From positions 1 to 39,508 of the forward strand of contig BQJG01000030.1 of the NCBI GenBank assembly GCA_021604585.1: a stretch of 39,508 nt of DNA, given 5' to 3'. Position numbers and translations under genes: made by a program. Below the pieces are notes generated by a model that searched no databases, was not told the origin of the DNA, and saw only the letters and a program-made list of their open reading frames with translations. Each line of letters starts with the position of its first letter. The stretch's first letter is position 1. Source of the stretch: Hyphococcus sp. (GTDB taxonomy: Bacteria; Pseudomonadota; Alphaproteobacteria; Caulobacterales; Parvularculaceae). This document shows positions 34,709 to 39,508 of the stretch, piece after piece.

Positions 34709-35620
34709 TTATTTTTTAAGAATTTCAACGAGCGTCCGGCCCATGGCGCCAGGTGTTGGGGAAACCGCGATTCCGGCGGACTTCATCGCCTCGATTTTCG
34801 CCGCCGCCGTATCGTCAGCGCCGGAAACCAGCGCGCCGGCATGACCCATGCGGCGGCCCGGCGGCGCCGTAACGCCAGCGATAAAGCCAACTGTCGGCTT
34901 TTTGATCTTGTGGTCAGCCAGGAACTTGGCCGCATCCGCTTCAGCCGAACCGCCGATTTCACCAATCATAATGATCGAATGGGTCGCGTCATCGTGAAGG
35001 AACATGTCGAGGATCTCGATGAAATCCGTGCCTTTGACCGGATCGCCGCCAATGCCGACACAGGTGGACTGGCCGAGACCGGCCGCCGTGGTCTGATGCA
35101 CCGCCTCGTAAGTCAGGGTGCCTGAGCGCGAAATGACGCCCACATGGCCCTTACGATGAATATGGCCGGGCATAATGCCGATCTTACACTCGTCAGGCGT
35201 GATGACGCCCGGGCAGTTCGGTCCGACCAACCGCGTCCTCGAGCCGTCCAGCGCACGTTTGACCTTGACCATGTCGAGCACTGGAATGCCTTCGGTGATG
35301 CAGATGACCAGCGGAATTTCCGCGGCGATGGCTTCCAGGATCGAATCCGCTGCGAAGGGCGGCGGCACATAGATCACTGTCGCATCAGCGCCGGTCTTCT
35401 CGCGCGCTTCGGCGACCGTGTCGAAAACCGGAAGCGTCGCGCCACGGGCTTCTTTTGGCGCCGCATCCCCCGCCTCCCAAAGCGATCCGCCCTTGCCGGG
35501 CGTCACGCCGCCGACCATCTTGGTGCCATAGGCAATTGCTTGCTCCGTATGGAACGTGCCGGTTTTGCCGGTCAGCCCCTGACAGATGACCTTGGTGTTC
35601 TTGTCGATGAGAATGGACAT
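34709..35620 (-). CDS. sucD: Succinyl-CoA synthetase alpha subunit
   Basis: 303 residues from ATG 35620, with GGAG six bases upstream; the frame is open further upstream but without a ribosome site. It makes succinate and ATP or GTP from succinyl-CoA with SucC. The CoA-binding fold is seen in VICQGLTGKTGTFHTEQAIAYG, and LVGPNCPGVITPDE is typical. The phosphorylated His lies in GHAGALVSG. Unlike the usual layout it does not directly follow sucC: a 257-bp gap and four other genes lie between. Confidence 0.97.
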   Translation of the reverse strand: MSILIDKNTKVICQGLTGKTGTFHTEQAIAYGTKMVGGVTPGKGGSLWEAGDAAPKEARGATLPVFDTVAEAREKTGADATVIYVPPPFAADSILEAIAAEIPLVICITEGIPVLDMVKVKRALDGSRTRLVGPNCPGVITPDECKIGIMPGHIHRKGHVGVISRSGTLTYEAVHQTTAAGLGQSTCVGIGGDPVKGTDFIEILDMFLHDDATHSIIMIGEIGGSAEADAAKFLADHKIKKPTVGFIAGVTAPPGRRMGHAGALVSGADDTAAAKIEAMKSAGIAVSPTPGAMGRTLVEILKK

Positions 35621-35825
35621 TGAGGCTCCGGCAAGATGATGCGTAATGATGGGCGGGTGAGTTCGGGCCGGTTTAACGGCGCTGATCGGAGGGGGCAACA
35701 GGCAAGTCCATCCATTCCGTGCCAATCGCCATCAAATTGTCATGAAATGGTCGCGCCGCCGCAACATATCTCTGCGAAAGGAAGCGCGCTGAAGGCATTA
35801 TGCATTTGAAGCCCCTCCAACTTAC

Positions 35826-35854
35826 AGCCGCGCGGCATTCCCGCGCGGCTTTTT
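35826..35854 (+). terminator. Plus-strand intrinsic terminator with no gene in front
   Basis: Ten-base stem AGCCGCGCGG (35826-35835) with CCGCGCGGCT (35841-35850), 5-base loop, followed on the plus strand by TTTTT. On the minus strand no T-run follows. No plus-strand gene precedes it; CCCCTCC just upstream resembles an anti-Shine-Dalgarno loop. It sits in the 257-bp cupin-sucD gap. Confidence 0.8.
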
Positions 35855-35877
35855 CCGGCCTGCTTTCTGACTCGGGC

Positions 35878-36273
35878 CTAAAGCACGGGAAGATCAGTTT
35901 TGGTGCGCTCCGAGAGGTGCTCGCCCGTGTTCACCGTGCCGGCGCTTTCGATCAGCATGATCCAGCACTCCTTGTCCGCCACCGGCATATGCTCGACGCC
36001 GGCGGGCACGGTAATGAAGTCGCCCTCACCCATCTCAACGTCGTGATCTCGAAAACGCATAGTGAAACCGCCCTTCATCACAAAGAACGCTTCATCGACG
36101 CCCTGATGATGATGCCATTCAAACGCGCCTTCGATCTTGGCGAGGCGCACATCCTGACCGTTCACTTTCGCCGCAATATGCGGCGACCAGCATTCCTTGA
36201 TCCGGTCAAAAGCGGCGGGAATGTTGATTTTCGCAACGCTCATTTTCACCTCGACAAGTTTCTCGTCAGCCAA
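35878..36273 (-). CDS. Cupin-domain protein
   Basis: 131 residues forming a single cupin barrel. Motif 1 is EWHHHQGVDEAFFVMKGGF, with the His and Glu metal ligands, and motif 2 is GEGDFITVPAGVEHMPVA, with the last His. Small single-domain cupins can be enzymes or sensors; nothing here sets the substrate. It starts 3 bp after rlmJ and is the last gene of the block inserted between sucC and sucD. Confidence 0.88.
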   Translation of the reverse strand: MADEKLVEVKMSVAKINIPAAFDRIKECWSPHIAAKVNGQDVRLAKIEGAFEWHHHQGVDEAFFVMKGGFTMRFRDHDVEMGEGDFITVPAGVEHMPVADKECWIMLIESAGTVNTGEHLSERTKTDLPVL

Positions 36274-36276
36274 CTC

Positions 36277-37131
36277 CTATGACCGCACAACGTCAAGCGA
36301 GTATTTCTGCGCGCCCTGTGAGAGCCGTTCGGCCAGCGCCGGCAATAGAAGCGCCAACTCATCATCGAGCTTCCATGGCGGATTGACGACGATCACGCCA
36401 GAGCCGGCGAGCCCGCCATCGGGCCGCGCAGAGCGCACCAGCAATTCCGCAGTCAGCATTTTGGCGCCAAGCGATGCCGCGTCATCGCGCAAGCGCTTGT
36501 CGAGCCCGTCGCCTGTGACCGGATACCACAGGCAATAGACGCCCGTAGCAAACCGTTTCAGACTTTCGCTCAGCATGCGGATCGCCTGCGCCGCTTCGTC
36601 GGTCTTCTCATAAGGCGGGTCGACGAGAATGAGCCCGCGCTTTTCCGGCGGCGGCGTCTGGCTTTTCAGAAACATCAGCGCATCGAGGCGGGTGACGGCA
36701 GTGCGCTTGTCCTTGGCGTACCGCGCACGCAGCGTTTCGTAGTCGATCGGATGCAGCTCGTTGAGGCGCAAGCGGTCGCCCTGGCGCAGCAACAACCGCG
36801 CAACTTCCGGCGAGCCGGGATAATGCGACAGCGCGCCCGGTTCGTTTACGGCGGCGACGCATCGCCGCCATGGGGCCAGTAACACCTCCGTTCCCTCTGA
36901 TAAAGCGATCGCGGTACCATCTTCCGCGAACAGGCGGCCGGCGCCGTCGCGCCATTCAAAGGTTTTCTCCGCCTCGACGCCGCCGAGATCATACACCCCG
37001 ATCCCGCCATGCGCGTCGAAGATCCGGAAAGGCGCATCTTTCTGTTTCATGTGTTCGATGATGCGGGCGAGGATGACATGCTTGAGCACATCTGCATGAT
37101 TACCCGCGTGATAGGCGTGACGGTAATTCAT
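36277..37131 (-). CDS. rlmJ: 23S rRNA (adenine2030-N6)-methyltransferase
   Basis: 284 residues, the standard size. The N-terminus NYRHAYHAGNHADVLKHVIL is the strongly conserved RlmJ opening, and the catalytic DPPYEKTDE motif is near residue 169. It methylates A2030 of 23S rRNA using S-adenosylmethionine. It lies 3 bp after the preceding methyltransferase gene and 3 bp before the cupin gene, so the set is surely one transcript. Confidence 0.96.
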   Translation of the reverse strand: MNYRHAYHAGNHADVLKHVILARIIEHMKQKDAPFRIFDAHGGIGVYDLGGVEAEKTFEWRDGAGRLFAEDGTAIALSEGTEVLLAPWRRCVAAVNEPGALSHYPGSPEVARLLLRQGDRLRLNELHPIDYETLRARYAKDKRTAVTRLDALMFLKSQTPPPEKRGLILVDPPYEKTDEAAQAIRMLSESLKRFATGVYCLWYPVTGDGLDKRLRDDAASLGAKMLTAELLVRSARPDGGLAGSGVIVVNPPWKLDDELALLLPALAERLSQGAQKYSLDVVRS

Positions 37132-37134
37132 GAC

Positions 37135-37941
37135 TCAAACATCGCGGCGGCGCAGCACCGCCAGCGACTGACCGACGCCCGCCTCTAGCCGCGGAATGAG
37201 GCGCACGACATCAAACATTTCTCCAAAAATCCGCTCGGCGTGAGCGCGCGTCTGGAAAGTCGCAATCAGGTTCGATCCTTCCGCCATGTCATTGTGAACA
37301 TAAAATCCGCGCGACGCGATGGCGCTTCGCGCGGCCTCCGTCTGCGGAAAACCAGGCTGGGTCTCTTCATGGAAACTGATCAAAGCCAGCCCGCCCCGCT
37401 GCAGCACGCGCGCATAGTCGTCGAGCCATTGCCGCTGCGTGTCTTCCCGCAAATGCGTGAACACCGATAACGCATAGAGAATATCGAAATGCGCGTCAGG
37501 AAAGTCGAGCGGCGGCGCCAGTTCATTGCGCTTGTAAGCGCCCGGCAGATTTTGCGCACACCAGTTTAGGAGGTTTTGATTGTAATCAACGCCAAAAAGC
37601 TGCGCGTCCGTCAATAACGGCAAATGGCGAATGACGCGCCCGGCGCCGCAACCGAAGTCAAGAATGCGCCCGGCCTGCGAAAAGGAAAACCCCGCTTCCG
37701 TCGCATGCTTGCCGAGCGCCTTCGCCGTCGCTTCACCTGTCTTCAAGAAAGCGCGCCAGTCCGCATGAGCGACGGTCTGCGCCATCAGCTTGAGCGGGGG
37801 GATTGGCGTTCCATTTTCATCGGTGGCGGGCGGCGCGTTGCGCCCTTGCATCAGTCGCCACTCAACCGCGCGAAAATAAAACTGGAGTAGGCCAGCCCTA
37901 TGAAGAACGCGGCGCACGGCCTGCTTCAGCGACGCCATCAA
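37135..37941 (-). CDS. Class I SAM-dependent methyltransferase
   Basis: 268 residues. The SAM-binding motif I is ILDFGCGAGRV at about 93-103, followed by an acidic end of strand 2 in LFGVDYNQNLL, and DFPDAHFDILYALSVFTHLRED for motifs II and III. This is the Methyltransf_11/25 type; the substrate cannot be told. The start overlaps the end of the thioesterase gene by 4 bp (ATGA), implying coupled translation. It precedes rlmJ by 3 bp. Confidence 0.88.
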   Translation of the reverse strand: MMASLKQAVRRVLHRAGLLQFYFRAVEWRLMQGRNAPPATDENGTPIPPLKLMAQTVAHADWRAFLKTGEATAKALGKHATEAGFSFSQAGRILDFGCGAGRVIRHLPLLTDAQLFGVDYNQNLLNWCAQNLPGAYKRNELAPPLDFPDAHFDILYALSVFTHLREDTQRQWLDDYARVLQRGGLALISFHEETQPGFPQTEAARSAIASRGFYVHNDMAEGSNLIATFQTRAHAERIFGEMFDVVRLIPRLEAGVGQSLAVLRRRDV

Positions 37942-38369
37942 CTGGCGCTCTCCGGCGCGGACTTTTCAAACGCCAGCACGCGCTTGATGAAATCCTCCGG
38001 CAGCGGCGATTTTTCCTGCGTGTTCAGTTCGGCGTGGACGTAAATCAGCTTGCCGGTGGTCAGGATTTCTTCACCGCGAAAGATCGCCGCTTCCAGCACC
38101 ATCGAGGTGCGGCCAAGCTTCACGCAGCGCACGCCGATATCGAGCATTTCGTCGAACCGCGCCGAACCTTTATAGTCAGCCTCCGCATGGACGGTGAAAA
38201 ACTCCAGCGTCTTCTCGCCGGTGAAGCCAATCGCGCGCAGCCACTCGGTCATCGCCACGTCGAAATAGAGAAAATAATTGACGTTGAACACGATGCCCTG
38301 CGCGTCGCATTCGGCCCAGCGCACGCGCAGGGGGTGGAGGAGGGTGAAGTCGCCTTTTGCTGACGCCAC
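37938..38369 (-). CDS. Acyl-CoA thioesterase (4HBT hotdog family)
   Basis: 143 residues, one hotdog fold. The active-site motif is VRWAECDAQGIVFNVNYFLYFD with the catalytic Asp in ECDAQG, as in YbgC and 4-hydroxybenzoyl-CoA thioesterases. It hydrolyses acyl-CoA or acyl-carrier thioesters in the cytoplasm. It begins 6 bp after sucC and overlaps the next gene by 4 bp. The next-door succinyl-CoA genes may be just transcript sharing; there is no sign of a succinyl-CoA-specific enzyme. Confidence 0.92.
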   Translation of the reverse strand: MASAKGDFTLLHPLRVRWAECDAQGIVFNVNYFLYFDVAMTEWLRAIGFTGEKTLEFFTVHAEADYKGSARFDEMLDIGVRCVKLGRTSMVLEAAIFRGEEILTTGKLIYVHAELNTQEKSPLPEDFIKRVLAFEKSAPESAS

Positions 38370-38375
38370 TCCTGG

Positions 38376-39508
38376 CTACCCCTGCACCGCTTTCACGATC
38401 TTCTGCGCCGCGTCTTCGAGGTCGTCGGCGGGGGTGATCTTGAGGCCGGAATTCGCCAGAATTTCCTTGCCCTTTTCGACATTGGTGCCTTCAAGGCGCA
38501 CCACCAGCGGGTCTTCAAGGCCGACTTCTTTCACCGCTGCGACGATGCCTTCGGCGATGATGTCGCATTTCATAATGCCGCCGAAAATATTGACCAAAAT
38601 GCCTTTAACGCCGGGATCGGTGGTGATGATCTTGAACGCTTCAGTGACCTTTTCTTTGGTCGCGCCGCCGCCCACATCGAGAAAGTTCGCCGGCTCCGCG
38701 CCGAAATGCTTGATGATGTCCATGGTCGCCATGGCGAGACCGGCGCCATTGACCATGCAGCCGATATTGCCGTCGAGCTTCACATAGGAAAGATCGAACT
38801 CTGACGCTTTCAGCTCCGCCGGATCTTCTTCGGTGATGTCGCGCAACTCCAGTATGTCCGGGTGGCGGAACAGCGCGTTCGGGTCGAAGCCGACTTTCGC
38901 GTCGAGCACCAGCAAATCGCCCGACTTGGTGACGATCAGCGGATTGATCTCCAGCATAGACATGTCTTTTTCAACGAACGCCTTGTAAAGCGTCGGGATC
39001 AGCTTGCCGCACTGTTTCGCCGCATTGCCGGAAAGGCCTAGCGCCTGCGCCAGGCGGCGCGCATGGTGCGGCATGCAGCCGGTCGCCGGATCGATCTGTA
39101 CGGTGATGATTTTTTCGGGCGTTTCCTCGGCAACCTCTTCTATATTCATGCCGCCTTCGGTCGAGGCGATGAACGCGATGCGGCCCGTGCCGCGATCGAC
39201 CAGCGCCGAGAGATAAAGCTCGGTTTCAATGTCCGAACCGTTTTCGATATAGATCGTGTTGACCTGCTTGCCCGCCGCGCCGGTCTGTTTGGTGACCAGC
39301 GTCGCGCCGAGCATCTGCTTGACGAACTCGGCCGCCTCGGCGGTTGACTTGGCGAGGCGCACGCCGCCCTTTTCGCCGGCGCTCTTTTCCTTGAACGTCC
39401 CCTTGCCGCGTCCGCCCGCATGGATCTGGGCCTTCACCACATAAAGCGGGCCGGGCAGTTCTTTTGCAGCCGTTTCCGCCTTCGCCGCATCCGTCACCAC
39501 GCGGCCTT
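38376..39508 (-). CDS. sucC: Succinyl-CoA synthetase beta subunit, N-terminus cut by window edge
   Basis: The frame is open through the right edge (GRVVTDAAKA upstream of the first apparent start), so the true start lies beyond the window; about 377 residues are visible. The ATP-grasp domain has PLYVVKAQIHAGGRGKG, then MLEINPLIVTKSGDLLVLDAK, and the ligase domain has GLAMATMDIIKHFGAEPANF and NIFGGIMKCDIIAEGI. It forms succinyl-CoA synthetase with SucD. It heads a tightly packed run of thioesterase, methyltransferase, rlmJ and cupin genes, which separates it from sucD. Confidence 0.97.
   Translation of the reverse strand, partial: GRVVTDAAKAETAAKELPGPLYVVKAQIHAGGRGKGTFKEKSAGEKGGVRLAKSTAEAAEFVKQMLGATLVTKQTGAAGKQVNTIYIENGSDIETELYLSALVDRGTGRIAFIASTEGGMNIEEVAEETPEKIITVQIDPATGCMPHHARRLAQALGLSGNAAKQCGKLIPTLYKAFVEKDMSMLEINPLIVTKSGDLLVLDAKVGFDPNALFRHPDILELRDITEEDPAELKASEFDLSYVKLDGNIGCMVNGAGLAMATMDIIKHFGAEPANFLDVGGGATKEKVTEAFKIITTDPGVKGILVNIFGGIMKCDIIAEGIVAAVKEVGLEDPLVVRLEGTNVEKGKEILANSGLKITPADDLEDAAQKIVKAVQG

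Noticed and set aside
1..39508. Search for tRNA/rRNA, CRISPR repeats, transposases, prophage genes or attachment sites
   Set aside because: None seen by eye; codon style is even across the window, so no transferred island is supported.

Overview
The window is a chromosomal housekeeping stretch of a moderately GC-rich alphaproteobacterium. This is inferred from gene order and gene style, not from a marker RNA. The clues are the mutS-glnD-murJ-trpS cluster, a suc operon that carries its own lpdA, and an ECF sigma factor paired with a small membrane protein. A Hyphomonadales/Parvularculales-like lineage would fit, but that is a guess. I see no tRNA, rRNA, CRISPR array, insertion sequence or prophage. 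Both window edges cut genes: an isoaspartyl peptidase at the left and sucC at the right.

Layout. Positions 1-4300 hold the tail of an isoaspartyl peptidase, an exported endonuclease/phosphatase-like lipoprotein, an ECF sigma factor overlapping a small membrane protein, and a divergent DUF1704 metallopeptidase. Positions 4300-13220 hold a minus-strand block: mutS, a Sel1-repeat protein, glnD, murJ, trpS. Positions 13400-18200 hold a YgjP-type metallopeptidase, a class A penicillin-binding protein, a TetR regulator and an OmpA-like outer-membrane protein. Positions 18450-20140 hold a secreted M28 peptidase and a 42-residue membrane peptide. Positions 20220-25455 are a vitamin B12 module: a cobalamin riboswitch, then overlapping btuB-btuF-btuC-btuD, met tail-to-tail by a PduO-type adenosyltransferase. 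A POT peptide transporter follows. Positions 27570-39508 are a long minus-strand 2-oxoglutarate/succinyl-CoA region.

How the genes work together. The riboswitch should shut off B12 uptake when adenosylcobalamin is plentiful. BtuB (outer membrane), BtuF (periplasm) and BtuCD (inner membrane) bring the corrinoid in, and the adenosyltransferase makes the coenzyme form. SucA, SucB and LpdA form the 2-oxoglutarate dehydrogenase complex, and SucC plus SucD form succinyl-CoA synthetase. Unusually, four tightly packed unrelated genes and a 257-bp gap lie between sucC and sucD.

Points that merit a second look: GlnD with a broken HD (uridylyl-removing) motif; a hairpin that buries the btuB Shine-Dalgarno sequence; a plus-strand intrinsic terminator in the cupin-sucD gap with no gene in front of it; an M28 peptidase whose first metal-ligand His is Asp; a two-lipoyl-domain SucB; and a POT transporter with a soluble insert of about 75 residues. 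I do not see clear evidence of a wholly new multi-gene system.
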